64,000 nt of DNA from Proteocatella sp041738345 (GTDB lineage Bacteria > Bacillota > Clostridia > Peptostreptococcales > Filifactoraceae), in the NCBI GenBank assembly GCA_041738345.1, contig JBGSPX010000047.1, positions 62,001 through 126,000 on the forward strand, written 5' to 3'. The stretch's first letter is position 1; every line of letters starts with the position of its first letter. The notes under the pieces are model-generated. The model made no database searches. It was not told the DNA's origin and worked only from the letters and a program-made list of their open reading frames with translations. Below are positions 9,781 through 18,448 of the stretch, one piece after another. The translations under genes were made by a program, and so were the position numbers.

Positions 9781-10800
9781 TTAAATAAAATACCTATCTC
9801 TAACAGTTTCTCTTTTTATAAGCTGTGGCTCTATAAGCACAGTGTGCTGTTCCACGACTTCTCCTTCTATTTTAGAAATCAACATCTTTGTGACTTTATT
9901 TGCGATTTCATATATCTTCTGTTCAACAGTTGTAAGTGGAGGATCCATAAGCTCACTGATATATATATTGTCATATCCCATTATTGCTACATCATTTGGA
10001 ACTGATATCGAATTTTTTTTCATAGTTCTTAAAGCGCCTATTGCAAGTAAATCACATGCCGCAAATACTGCATCAAATCTAATATTTTTTCTTATAAGTT
10101 CATTCATCAGAGCTTCCCCTGATTCAAGTGAATACCTACCATACATGACTAGTTCAGAATCAATCTCTATATTGCTTTCTTTAAGTGCCTTTAAGTAGCC
10201 TTGATATCTAAACTCTGTATTACTAAGTTCTTCATCGCCTCCTAAAAAAGCTATTTTTTTGCAACCATTTTCTATAAGATATCTAACTCCGCTATAGGCT
10301 CCTTTAACATTATCACTACCTACAAATATATCACACTCAAGCCCTTGTATTTGTCTATCTACTACTGCAAACGGATGATTATAATCACTTAATAGCTGAT
10401 TTAACTTTGGATTGGTTGTACTGCTTGGTGCCAAAATTATACCATCTACTCTTTTTTCTATAAAATCACATAAATAATATTCTTCTTTTTTTGCATCTGC
10501 ATCTGAATTACACAAAAATACGGTATATCCCTTTGAAAACGCAAAATCCTCTATCCCACGTACAAGTTTGGGGAAAAACGGATTGTTTATATCTGGGATT
10601 ATTAGTCCAATCGTCTTTGATTTAGATGTTACAATGCTCCTTGCTAGCTGATTAGGTTTATATCCTACTTCTTCTATAATTTTTTTTACTTTCTCCCTTA
10701 CTTCATCTCCGACTCCATAAGGTTTATCATTAATAACTCTAGAAACTGTCCCCTTTGATACCCCTGCCATTTTTGCAATGTCATTTATTGTTATCTTCAT
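9781..10800 (-). CDS. LacI-family transcriptional regulator
   Basis: DNA-binding regulator, 339 aa, with the N-terminal LacI helix-turn-helix (ITINDIAKMAGVSKGTVSRVIN) and hinge helix (KPNQLARSIV), then a periplasmic-binding-protein-like effector domain (TIGLIIPDINNPFF; DAVFAACDLLAIGALR). It sits inside the operon between ribokinase and the nucleoside transporter, so it most likely senses ribose or a nucleoside and represses the operon. I could not define its operator with confidence in the 11.72-11.92 kb divergent region. Confidence 0.93.
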   Translation of the reverse strand: MKITINDIAKMAGVSKGTVSRVINDKPYGVGDEVREKVKKIIEEVGYKPNQLARSIVTSKSKTIGLIIPDINNPFFPKLVRGIEDFAFSKGYTVFLCNSDADAKKEEYYLCDFIEKRVDGIILAPSSTTNPKLNQLLSDYNHPFAVVDRQIQGLECDIFVGSDNVKGAYSGVRYLIENGCKKIAFLGGDEELSNTEFRYQGYLKALKESNIEIDSELVMYGRYSLESGEALMNELIRKNIRFDAVFAACDLLAIGALRTMKKNSISVPNDVAIMGYDNIYISELMDPPLTTVEQKIYEIANKVTKMLISKIEGEVVEQHTVLIEPQLIKRETVRDRYFI

Positions 10801-10827
10801 AGTTCCCCCCCATAGTTTAAATTATGA

Positions 10828-11721
10828 TTATTTTTCTCTGTTAAGCTTTTCTAAAACTTCATTTTCGTATGGAATTGAATTAGCTGCTCCTTTTCGGGAT
10901 ACTGATATAGAAGCTGCCATACTAGCAGTTTCCAAAGCTTCCTTTACTGAACGGCCCTTATTTATACAAGAAATAAAATATCCCGTAAAAGTATCTCCCG
11001 CTGCAGTTGTATCTACGACATTTGTTTTATAAACTTCCTGTTCCAAACAAATATCTCCCTCTCTATATATAGAACCTTTTTCTCCAAGTGTCAATACTAC
11101 TTTTAATTTACTAAAACGTTTTAGCAAATTAGAAACAATATCAGCTGCATTTTCTTCCCCCGAAATAACTGCACCTTCTATCTCATTTAATAATAACCAC
11201 TCTATCTTGCCAAGGTCCAAACTAGCTAAATTTTCATTTATTGGTGACGGATTTAATGCTATCCTCATACCTTTTTCAAAAGCTTTGTCAATTATATATT
11301 TTAAACATGATATTTCATTTTGAAGGATAATTATATCTCCTGTGCTAAACTCTGATAGCACAAAATCTACATAATCTTCATCAATCTTATTATTTGCTCC
11401 ACTAAATAGTAAAATACAATTTTGTCCATCCTTGTTTACTTGGATTATAGCATGACCTGTCTCTCCATCAACTACTTTCAAAAGTGAAGTATCCACGTTT
11501 TTATCAGCTAAAATATCTTTTAAGAAAAGACCCTCATTGCCAATCATCCCTGCATGATATATCTTACTACCTGCATTTGCCACTGCAATTGACTGATTTA
11601 GACCTTTACCTCCTGCAAAAATTTGCATATCTTTTGAAGATATAGTTTCTCCTGGCTTCACAAAATCATCCACACTGTAAACTTTGTCTATGTTTAGTGA
11701 TCCAAAGTTTAATATTTTCAT
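10828..11721 (-). CDS. rbsK: Ribokinase (PfkB family)
   Basis: Phosphorylates ribose with ATP to ribose 5-phosphate, taking ribose released by the two nucleoside hydrolases into the pentose phosphate pool. The 297-aa protein carries the PfkB N-terminal signature FAGGKGLNQSIAVANAG (about 35-51) and the C-terminal ATP/catalytic signature DTTAAGDTFTGYF, with the catalytic Asp in GD. First gene of the operon, RBS GAGGTGAGAATAG before ATG, with a well-spaced promoter upstream. A related PfkB substrate is possible, but the context strongly favours ribose. Confidence 0.88.
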   Translation of the reverse strand: MKILNFGSLNIDKVYSVDDFVKPGETISSKDMQIFAGGKGLNQSIAVANAGSKIYHAGMIGNEGLFLKDILADKNVDTSLLKVVDGETGHAIIQVNKDGQNCILLFSGANNKIDEDYVDFVLSEFSTGDIIILQNEISCLKYIIDKAFEKGMRIALNPSPINENLASLDLGKIEWLLLNEIEGAVISGEENAADIVSNLLKRFSKLKVVLTLGEKGSIYREGDICLEQEVYKTNVVDTTAAGDTFTGYFISCINKGRSVKEALETASMAASISVSRKGAANSIPYENEVLEKLNREK

Positions 11722-11788
11722 CTATTCTCACCTCTTGTCTTATTATCTGCTATAGCTATGCAGTCATTTTAACGCTTAGCCATTATCA

Positions 11789-11817
11789 ATTATACCGAAT
11801 AATATTTGAAAATACAA
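11789..11817 (-). promoter_or_regulatory. Promoter of the nucleoside operon
   Basis: On the minus strand TTGTAT and TATAAT are separated by exactly 17 bases; TATAAT occupies 11789-11794. It lies about 70 bases upstream of the ribokinase ATG and faces the promoter at 11863-11891. Confidence 0.7.
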
Positions 11818-11862
11818 TAAATTTTTGCAAACATTTTCCCCCACTTTTGCAATTAAAGATAT

Positions 11863-11891
11863 TTGCACAAAACCCAAAACTAAAGTATAAT
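11863..11891 (+). promoter_or_regulatory. Promoter of the DegS/DegU-like two-component pair
   Basis: TTGCAC (11863-11868) and TATAAT (11886-11891) with a 17-base spacer, 31 bases before the kinase ATG. A good housekeeping-sigma promoter. Confidence 0.75.
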
Positions 11892-11922
11892 ATTTTATAA
11901 AATTAGATGTTAGAGGGAAACT

Positions 11923-13080
11923 ATGGATAACAAGGATAATAAAGGATTATTATTAGATATAATGGAAAAAACAATAGCCTCTTTAGAGGTGAATAAAGAC
12001 TCAGTAATATCTCTAATTGAGAATATGCAATCTGAGCACGAAAATAAAAGAAAAGAACTTATGGATATTAAACGTCTAATTCCAATTTTTTTAGACGAAG
12101 TTAAGAGACTAGCACATAAAGATTCACTTATGCGTCAAAAATTAGCACTTGCTTCAGATGATTTTTCTAAAACTGGACATGAAAATCTAAAAGTAGTATT
12201 TGACGAAGCTAACAAAGCGCATTATGAGCTTTTGAAAGCTGAAGAAGAAGAAGAAAATCTAGTAAGAAGAAGAAATAATTTAGAGCTTGAGCTAAAACGA
12301 AGTGAATTTTATATAACTCAAGCAGAGCAAATGGCTCAACAACTTATAGTCTCACTTTCATACCTTCAAACAGGTGTAAAACATTTGGATGATACCGAAG
12401 CTGAAGCTCAAGCGAATTATATGAACGCTTCCTCAGCTCAATATGTTTCATTCCTTAAATCCATAGAAAATGAAAAACTTCATATAGCTAGAGATTTACA
12501 TGATGGACCAGCACAGCAAATCGCAAGCGCTCAGATGAGAGTTGATTTTTGTAAAACTATAATTAAACATGATTTAGAAAAAGGGCTTAAAATATTAGAT
12601 CAATTAAAATCAGATTTAGCTTCATCTCTAACAGAAGTAAGAAATATATTATTCAACCTTACTCCAGCGCCACTTGAAAAAATGGGTCTTAGAGGTTCTG
12701 TCGAAAATTTATTAAATACTATATTAGACTCTTCATACACAGATATAAGCTTTGATTATAACATACCTCAAACACTTGAATCTACACTCGATACCACTAT
12801 ATACCGAATTATCCAAGAACTCATTAATAATATAAAAAAACATGCTCAAGCCTCACAGGTCTCCCTTAAGATTTCTTCATCTGAAACGAGAATATATATA
12901 TACGTGTATGATAATGGTTCTGGTTTTGAAGTTCCTGATGATTTGGATAGTTTCGTAAATAAGCAAAAATCCTTTGGGCTTTCTAATATATGTACTCGTA
13001 TTAAAGATCTTGACGGAAAAATATTAGTAACTAGTGATAAGGTAAATGGCACTACATTTAAAATACAGCTGCCAATATAG
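11923..13080 (+). CDS. Cytosolic sensor histidine kinase, DegS/NarX-type
   Basis: 385-aa histidine kinase without signal peptide or TM helix, so it senses something in the cytosol or through a partner. Residues 1 to about 160 are predicted coiled coil (charged heptad-like runs such as ELLKAEEEEENLVRRRNNLELELKR). The HisKA_3 phosphoacceptor motif is HIARDLHDGPAQQIASAQMR with the target His in DLHDG, and the HATPase has N-box NNIKKHAQAS and G-box DNGSGF. This is the layout of Bacillus DegS. It is followed by its response regulator after 9 bases. Confidence 0.92.
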   Translation: MDNKDNKGLLLDIMEKTIASLEVNKDSVISLIENMQSEHENKRKELMDIKRLIPIFLDEVKRLAHKDSLMRQKLALASDDFSKTGHENLKVVFDEANKAHYELLKAEEEEENLVRRRNNLELELKRSEFYITQAEQMAQQLIVSLSYLQTGVKHLDDTEAEAQANYMNASSAQYVSFLKSIENEKLHIARDLHDGPAQQIASAQMRVDFCKTIIKHDLEKGLKILDQLKSDLASSLTEVRNILFNLTPAPLEKMGLRGSVENLLNTILDSSYTDISFDYNIPQTLESTLDTTIYRIIQELINNIKKHAQASQVSLKISSSETRIYIYVYDNGSGFEVPDDLDSFVNKQKSFGLSNICTRIKDLDGKILVTSDKVNGTTFKIQLPI

Positions 13081-13089
13081 GGAGGATAT

Positions 13090-13752
13090 ATGTTATCTAG
13101 CATTAAAATTATAATAGTGGATGACCACCCTTTGATTAAGGAAGGTCTAAAACAAATACTTTCTTTTTATCCTGATATAAAAATAGTTAAAGAAGGCTCT
13201 GATGGAAATGAAGCCATAAAACTAATCGCTGAAAATCAATGCGATATTCTACTTTTGGATATAAATATGCCTAATTTAGATGGAATAGGCGCTCTAAGAG
13301 AGATAAGAACAACAAATCCACATTTGAAAGTTATATTACTTACGGTAGAAAATGATTTTTGTACTTTAAAGGAATCTATCGACTTAAAAGTAAACGGTTA
13401 TGTATTAAAAGAGTCTGCTGGTACTAATTTAATTGATGCTATAAGACATGTGTATGCTGGTGGAAATTATATAGACCAAGCACTTACTAAACATCTCTTC
13501 AATATAGTTAATGAATCTGTTAATTTAACTTCATCAAAATACACTTCCGAATATGATGCTTTCAAAGATTTAACCGATAGAGAAAAAGAAATCCTAAAAT
13601 ATATATCTCAAGGGCTTAGTAATAAGGAAATTGCAGGCAAGCTCTACTTATCAGATAAAACTATTCGAAATACAATAACCTCAATATTTAAAAAAATAAA
13701 TGTTAAAGATAGAGTTCAAGCTACTATATATGCTATAAATAATAAACTATAA
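13090..13752 (+). CDS. NarL/DegU-family response regulator
   Basis: 220-aa partner of the kinase just upstream. The receiver domain has the acidic pair DDHP near the start, the phosphoacceptor Asp in ILLLDINMPNLDG (about residue 56) and a Lys in YVLKES. The C-terminal LuxR-type HTH reads LTDREKEILKYISQGLSNKE. RBS GGAGGATAT before ATG. Target genes are unknown; the flanking nucleoside operon and HD-GYP gene are candidates only by position. Confidence 0.93.
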   Translation: MLSSIKIIIVDDHPLIKEGLKQILSFYPDIKIVKEGSDGNEAIKLIAENQCDILLLDINMPNLDGIGALREIRTTNPHLKVILLTVENDFCTLKESIDLKVNGYVLKESAGTNLIDAIRHVYAGGNYIDQALTKHLFNIVNESVNLTSSKYTSEYDAFKDLTDREKEILKYISQGLSNKEIAGKLYLSDKTIRNTITSIFKKINVKDRVQATIYAINNKL

Positions 13753-13762
13753 TAATTACGAA

Positions 13763-13804
13763 AAACCCTCGTATTCGAATTTTTTCCAAGTACGAGGGTT
13801 TTTT
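13763..13804 (+). terminator. Bidirectional Rho-independent terminator
   Basis: Stem AAACCCTCGTA / TACGAGGGTTT with a T-run on both strands, between the convergent response regulator and HD-GYP gene. Confidence 0.88.
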
Positions 13805-13815
13805 GATTTAAAATT

Positions 13816-14475
13816 TTAATTTATAATAGATTTTGAAGGCTTATATTTTATTATGTTTACAAATGTATCTACTATTTTAGGATCAAATTGAGTCCCCTTA
13901 CATCCTATAATTTCTACCATTGCATCTTTAAAATCTACAGCTCCATGATATGGTCTCTCATTTGTCATAGCATCAAATGCATCCACTACACTTATTATTC
14001 TTGCCATAATCGGTATTTCATCTTTTTTTAAAGAAAGTGGATATCCCCTTCCATCCCATCTTTCATGATGAGTATATACCGACTCAGCTATATTTTTAAG
14101 CCCCTTTGAAGCCATCACAATCTTATATCCGCTCTCTGAATGTGTCTTTATTATATTGAACTCATCATCTGTAAGTCTTGCTGGCTTATTAAGTATCTCT
14201 TCAGGAATAGTTATTTTCCCTATGTCATGTAATCTCGTTGCTAAATCTAGTTCGCAAAGTTCATTTATAGATAGTCCTAAAGAGCTCCCAATCATAATCG
14301 CATTGTCTCTCATTCTTATCGTATGCTCCATAGTTTCTGAATTTTGCAGTTCTAAAAGCTTCAGAAGAGATTCTATGGATTCATTTGATTTCTCATAATT
14401 ATCCAAAAAACGCTTCCTTGCACTGTAGTCTTTCTCTGTTCTAATTATTGAATATACACTAACTCCCTCAGCCAT
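13816..14475 (-). CDS. HD-GYP domain protein, probable c-di-GMP phosphodiesterase
   Basis: 219-aa cytosolic protein that is almost only an HD-GYP domain. It has the metal ligands of the HD motif in TRLHDIGKITIPEEIL, the HH pair in YTHHERWDGRGYP (the GYP signature) and a later DAFDAMTNERPY segment. Canonical members hydrolyse cyclic di-GMP, and all signature residues are present, so activity is likely. The first 35 residues are a short helical lead with no sensor domain. RBS GGAGGGGCAG before ATG. Monocistronic between a terminator and the LysR gene. Confidence 0.9.
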   Translation of the reverse strand: MAEGVSVYSIIRTEKDYSARKRFLDNYEKSNESIESLLKLLELQNSETMEHTIRMRDNAIMIGSSLGLSINELCELDLATRLHDIGKITIPEEILNKPARLTDDEFNIIKTHSESGYKIVMASKGLKNIAESVYTHHERWDGRGYPLSLKKDEIPIMARIISVVDAFDAMTNERPYHGAVDFKDAMVEIIGCKGTQFDPKIVDTFVNIIKYKPSKSIIN

Positions 14476-14649
14476 CTGCCCCTCCTCACACGTACTTCTT
14501 TCTATATTAGATTATAGAGATTTTTTATGTACTTTGTCTATAATGCATTAGTCCTTACTATTTGGGATTATTGTCCTTTTTTTGAAATATATCTTTCTTT
14601 AATATTATTTTTGAAGCATAAACTTCAGATAAATATAAATTTCTATATT

Positions 14650-15525
14650 TTAAAACATATTTATGAAGGTTTTTGCCGCTGGAGAAAGTGATACATTTTT
14701 CCAAGAACAAATCCCGATTTCTCTTTTAGGAATTTTAGTATTTAAATTTAATTCATATAATATTCCATCCTCAATATAACCTTTTGAAAACTCCTTTATT
14801 ACACATGCAATCCCTAAATTTATTTTTGCAAACTCTAAAAGCAAGTCATGTGAGCCAAGCTCTATTTCCGCCTTTAGCTTAAATCCATGTTTTTGGAAAA
14901 ATTCATCCATATAAAGGCGTGAATTAGAATTAGGCTCCAATAGTATTATTTCATATGTTAAAAGTTCTTCTAATGATATTTTTTTGCCATTTAGATTGTT
15001 ATATTTCTCTCCACATACAAATACATCTTGAATTTCCATACAGCTTTTAATTTCTATATGTGTATCATTAATAGGTAAATTGCAAAAAGCTAAATCTATT
15101 TCACCAGTTTTGAGAAGTCTACAAAGCTCAAAAGTAGTTCTATTTATAACTTTTAAATTTATATTAGGAAATTGCTTGTGGAAACTTTCTAAATAAGGAA
15201 GTAAAAAATATTTAGAAATAGTATCTCCTGCGCCAACCTTAAGTTCTCCTCTTAATAAATTTTGAGAATCTAAAAGCTTCTTTTCTCCTGAATCAATAAG
15301 ATTAATAGCCGAATTTATGTACTCGTACAATAATTCCCCTTCACTTGTCAAATTAACACCTTTAGGCGTTCTTGTAAAAAGCCTTGTATTAAGTTCTTTT
15401 TCTAACTGCATAATAGATAAACTTATTGCCGGCTGAGTCATATATAATTCCTTTGCCGCCTTAGAAAAACTGTTTACTTTAGAAACTACAGAAAATATTC
15501 TATACAAATCTAATTTAGATACCAT
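14650..15525 (-). CDS. LysR-family transcriptional regulator
   Basis: 291-aa LysR regulator: N-terminal winged HTH (FSKAAKELYMTQPAISLSIMQLEKELNTRLFTR region) and a LysR substrate-binding domain (LRGELKVGAGDTISKYFLLPYL). It is divergent from the CofE-like gene at 15640 with a 114-base gap, the usual arrangement for a LysR protein controlling the neighbour. The effector is unknown. The 174 bases between its stop and the HD-GYP start (14476-14649) show no gene or clear hairpin. Confidence 0.93.
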   Translation of the reverse strand: MVSKLDLYRIFSVVSKVNSFSKAAKELYMTQPAISLSIMQLEKELNTRLFTRTPKGVNLTSEGELLYEYINSAINLIDSGEKKLLDSQNLLRGELKVGAGDTISKYFLLPYLESFHKQFPNINLKVINRTTFELCRLLKTGEIDLAFCNLPINDTHIEIKSCMEIQDVFVCGEKYNNLNGKKISLEELLTYEIILLEPNSNSRLYMDEFFQKHGFKLKAEIELGSHDLLLEFAKINLGIACVIKEFSKGYIEDGILYELNLNTKIPKREIGICSWKNVSLSPAAKTFINMF

Positions 15526-15639
15526 ATAACCCTCACTTATATCTCATATATTATATATTTATTTTACTTATACCATAAATTTGATATATACTTCAAGTAA
15601 AGCGTATAAATAATTTAAATATATAAGGAGATTTTTAAA

Positions 15640-16830
15640 ATGGAAAGAATAGTAGGTACTGTGGTAAGAGGTCTTCGTGCTCCTATTATAAATAAGGGAG
15701 ATAGCATTGAAAATATCGTAATAGACACAGTTTTAAAAGCTTCTGAAAAAGAAAATTTTGTGATAAATGAAAAAGATGTAGTAGCTATAACAGAATCTAT
15801 TGTAGCGCGTGCACAAGGAAATTATGCAAGTATTGATGCTATAGCTCAAGATGTAAATAATAAATTTGGAAATGATACTGTAGGACTTATCTTTCCTATT
15901 CTAAGCCGAAATCGATTTGCGATTTGTCTAAGAGGAATAGCAAAGGGTGCAAAAAAAGTAGTACTTATGCTTAGCTATCCATCTGATGAAGTTGGAAATC
16001 ATATAGTCGATATCGATATGCTTGATCAAAAAGGTATAAATCCATGGACCGATGTCCTTACTGAAGCGGAATTTAGAACACACTTTGGCGAAAATAAACA
16101 TACATTTACAGGAGTAGATTATATTTCATACTACAAATCTTTAGTAGAGGAATACGGCGTGGAATGTGAAGTTATCTTCTCTAATGACTGCAAAACTATA
16201 TTAAATTACACTAAAAGTGTGCTTACTTGTGATATTCATAGCAGACACAGAAGCAAACGAATCCTTAAAGCTAATGGTGCTGAAAAGGTTTATGGACTTG
16301 ATGATATTCTTTCAACATCAGTTGACGGCAATGGATACAACGAGGCATATGGTCTTTTAGGTTCAAACAAAGCTACTGAAAATTCAGTTAAACTTTTCCC
16401 TAGAGATTGCCAATCTGTAGTAGATAAGATTCAAGCTGAAATTAAAAAAGCTACTGGAAAAACTGTAGAAGTTATGGTTTATGGAGATGGTGCATTTAAA
16501 GACCCAGTGGGGAAAATTTGGGAGCTTGCTGACCCTGTAGTTTCGCCTGGATACACACTAGGACTTGAAGGTACTCCAAACGAAGTTAAGTTAAAATATC
16601 TTGCAGATAATAACTTTTCTCATCTAAAAGGTGATGCTTTAAAATCAGCTATATCTGAATATATAAAAACTAAGGATGAGAATCTTGTAGGTGCAATGGA
16701 AGCTCAAGGTACTACCCCAAGAAGACTTACTGATTTAATAGGTTCTTTATGCGACTTAACTTCAGGAAGTGGTGATAAAGGAACTCCAATAGTATATATT
16801 CAAGGTTACTTTGATAATTATGTAAAATAA
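15640..16830 (+). CDS. CofE-like ligase (F420-0:glutamate ligase family)
   Basis: 396-aa protein of the F420_ligase family. CofE adds glutamate to F420-0 in archaea and actinobacteria. N-terminal family features are seen (VVRGLRAPIINKGDSIEN; DVVAITESIVARAQGNYASID), together with later metal/GTP-site-like DGAFKDPVGKIWELADPV. It is about 140 residues longer than CofE. Clostridia are not known as F420 producers and no other F420 gene is here, so the true substrate is probably another amide or peptide bond formation. Strong RBS (AAGGAGATTTTTAAA before ATG). Divergent from a LysR gene that likely controls it. Confidence 0.75.
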   Translation: MERIVGTVVRGLRAPIINKGDSIENIVIDTVLKASEKENFVINEKDVVAITESIVARAQGNYASIDAIAQDVNNKFGNDTVGLIFPILSRNRFAICLRGIAKGAKKVVLMLSYPSDEVGNHIVDIDMLDQKGINPWTDVLTEAEFRTHFGENKHTFTGVDYISYYKSLVEEYGVECEVIFSNDCKTILNYTKSVLTCDIHSRHRSKRILKANGAEKVYGLDDILSTSVDGNGYNEAYGLLGSNKATENSVKLFPRDCQSVVDKIQAEIKKATGKTVEVMVYGDGAFKDPVGKIWELADPVVSPGYTLGLEGTPNEVKLKYLADNNFSHLKGDALKSAISEYIKTKDENLVGAMEAQGTTPRRLTDLIGSLCDLTSGSGDKGTPIVYIQGYFDNYVK

Positions 16831-16862
16831 CAATTTGCTTTCAAAAATCTAAATATATTTTC

Positions 16863-16897
16863 AAAAGACAGCTCCTCATTATAAAAGGCTGTCTTTT
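16863..16897. terminator. Bidirectional terminator overlapping a gene end
   Basis: Stem AAAAGACAGC / GCTGTCTTTT with a 15-base loop. It closes the CofE-like gene on plus and also serves the minus-strand NapH-like gene, whose last codons lie inside the downstream arm. Confidence 0.82.
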
Positions 16898-17748
16898 TGA
16901 TGTTTTACTTTAAAATTACTGCTCGTTATCGCATTAACTTTACATACTGTTTTGCATGCTCCACACCTTATACACTCTGGACTATTGGGCGTTTCATTGA
17001 CCTTAATCTGAAGTTTACACTTCGCATGACACGCTTTACAATTTGTACATTTTGACTTGTCTACTTCCATCTTATAAATGCTTATAGGATTAAATAAGCC
17101 ATAAAGCGCTCCAAGTGGACATAAAAATCTACAAAATGGTCTAAATATTATTATTGATAATACAATCACCATAAGTAATATTAATAATTTCCACAAAAAT
17201 AAATACCCTGCTGCACCTCTTAAGGATTTATTTATAGTTAAAAGGGGAATCCCGCCTTCCAAGGTTCCTGCTGGACATATATATTTACAAAATACAGGAT
17301 CACCCATTCCAACCGAATTTGAAATAAATATTGGAATTAAAATTACAAACACTGCTAATATTATATATTTTAAGTATTTTAACCACTGAAGTTTTTCTGA
17401 AAGTTTAATTTTCTTTGATGGTATTTTGTAAAGTAACTCTTGAAACAAACCAAAGGGACATACAAAACCACAAATAAGTCTTCCAAAAAAAGTTCCTATT
17501 AAAATAAGTGTTCCCGCTACATAAAAAGAGAAATTATACTTTGCTGCATTTACTACAGCTTGAAAAGAACCTATGGGACAGCTCCCAAGTGCTCCAGGGC
17601 AAGAGTAACAATTAAGCCCCGGAACACAAAGTGCCTTACTATCTCCTCTATATATTTTACCTTCAAAAAAGCCTTTTATATAACCATTTGTAATAAACAT
17701 ACTTATAAACTGTATAAGTTTTCTCTTTATCTTAGCCAATTCCAACAC
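16879..17748 (-). CDS. NapH/CcoG-like 4Fe-4S membrane protein
   Basis: 289-aa polytopic membrane electron-transfer protein. Motifs in order: NCYSCPGALGSCPIGS after an N-terminal helix, GFVCPFGLFQE, KYICPAGTLEGG, FCRFLCPLGALYG, then two ferredoxin clusters KCTNCKACHAKC and ECIRCGACKTVC. NapH-type proteins pass electrons from the membrane or cytosol to exported redox partners. The reading frame starts at GTG 17748 and overlaps the 44-aa CXXC gene by 17 bases, so the two are translationally coupled; a TTG at 17745 is an alternative. Likely donates reducing power to the TlpA-like lipoprotein of the same operon (inference). Confidence 0.9.
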   Translation of the reverse strand: MLELAKIKRKLIQFISMFITNGYIKGFFEGKIYRGDSKALCVPGLNCYSCPGALGSCPIGSFQAVVNAAKYNFSFYVAGTLILIGTFFGRLICGFVCPFGLFQELLYKIPSKKIKLSEKLQWLKYLKYIILAVFVILIPIFISNSVGMGDPVFCKYICPAGTLEGGIPLLTINKSLRGAAGYLFLWKLLILLMVIVLSIIIFRPFCRFLCPLGALYGLFNPISIYKMEVDKSKCTNCKACHAKCKLQIKVNETPNSPECIRCGACKTVCKVNAITSSNFKVKHQKDSLL

Positions 17749-17866
17749 ACTCCAAACAGATATTTACAGCTTTAGTAAGTACAGTATCAACCTCACCTCT
17801 GTATGCTCCATATATTACAAAGCCAATACCTACAATCAATAAAATTAATCTAATTTTATGTTTCAT
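17732..17866 (-). CDS. 44-aa CD1871A-family CXXC-motif membrane peptide
   Basis: Small gene read directly from the sequence: ATG 17866 after GGAGATAAGC, stop at 17732, 44 codons. A hydrophobic helix (about residues 5-20, LILLIVGIGFVIYGAYRG) is followed by a short segment ending in NICLECVGIG with a CxxC pair at 37-40. It matches my memory of the clostridial CD1871A family. It lies between the TlpA-like lipoprotein and the NapH-like protein and overlaps the latter. The CxxC on a membrane anchor suggests a redox relay between them; no function is proven. Confidence 0.85.
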   Translation of the reverse strand: MKHKIRLILLIVGIGFVIYGAYRGEVDTVLTKAVNICLECVGIG

Positions 17867-17878
17867 GCTTATCTCCTA

Positions 17879-18415
17879 CTATTTCGTATACGGCTTTAAT
17901 ATCTCCTCATACTCTGCTTTAGTTCTTGAACCAACGATTGTTTCTAAAATTTTACCTTCTTTATCTACGATTATACTTACAGGTGCTACTTGTACCTTGA
18001 TTAAAAAGTTATCTATAAACTCTTGATTTGGAATTAAATTTACATAATCTGCTCCAAGCTGATTTAACGTTTCAAATGCTTTTATTTCGCTTTCTTGTCC
18101 ATCTGCCACAATCCCTACAACATTTACTTTTTCATTTTCTTTATATATTTCCTGAAGCATAGGAATTTCTTCTACACAGGGTTTACAAAAAGTCCCCCAT
18201 ATATTAACTAAAGTATATTCTTTTTCTTCAAATATACTATTATTAACTGAGTTCTCATTGATGTCTTTGAGCTCAAAATCAACTACATATTCTATATCTC
18301 CCCAAAAATCATCAGATGAAGATTCGCCAGTTACATTATTCTCTGTACTTTGACCACAACCTGATAAAAGTCCTATACTTAAAATTAATATTAATAATCC
18401 TATTATTTTTTTCAT
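17879..18415 (-). CDS. TlpA/ResA-like thioredoxin-fold lipoprotein
   Basis: 178-aa exported thiol-disulfide protein. Signal peptide with lipobox LLSGC (Cys about residue 20), a serine-rich linker and a thioredoxin fold with active-site motif WGTFCKPC near residue 78 and the cis-proline segment QVAPVSIIVD. Members reduce disulfides on the outer face of the membrane and need electrons from inside. The CXXC peptide and NapH-like ferredoxin protein that follow in the operon are the plausible source. RBS AGGAGGAAGTT before ATG. Confidence 0.92.
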   Translation of the reverse strand: MKKIIGLLILILSIGLLSGCGQSTENNVTGESSSDDFWGDIEYVVDFELKDINENSVNNSIFEEKEYTLVNIWGTFCKPCVEEIPMLQEIYKENEKVNVVGIVADGQESEIKAFETLNQLGADYVNLIPNQEFIDNFLIKVQVAPVSIIVDKEGKILETIVGSRTKAEYEEILKPYTK

Positions 18416-18448
18416 AACTTCCTCCTAAATAATCTATTTTCAAATTTA

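Noticed and set aside
11820..11870. LacI operator around TTGCAAAC / TTTTGCA
   Set aside because: Several TTGCA-like pieces but no clean palindrome with a central CG; not good enough to call.
15540..15610. LysR box upstream of the CofE-like gene
   Set aside because: AT-rich repeats abound and several T-N11-A fits are possible; none stands out.
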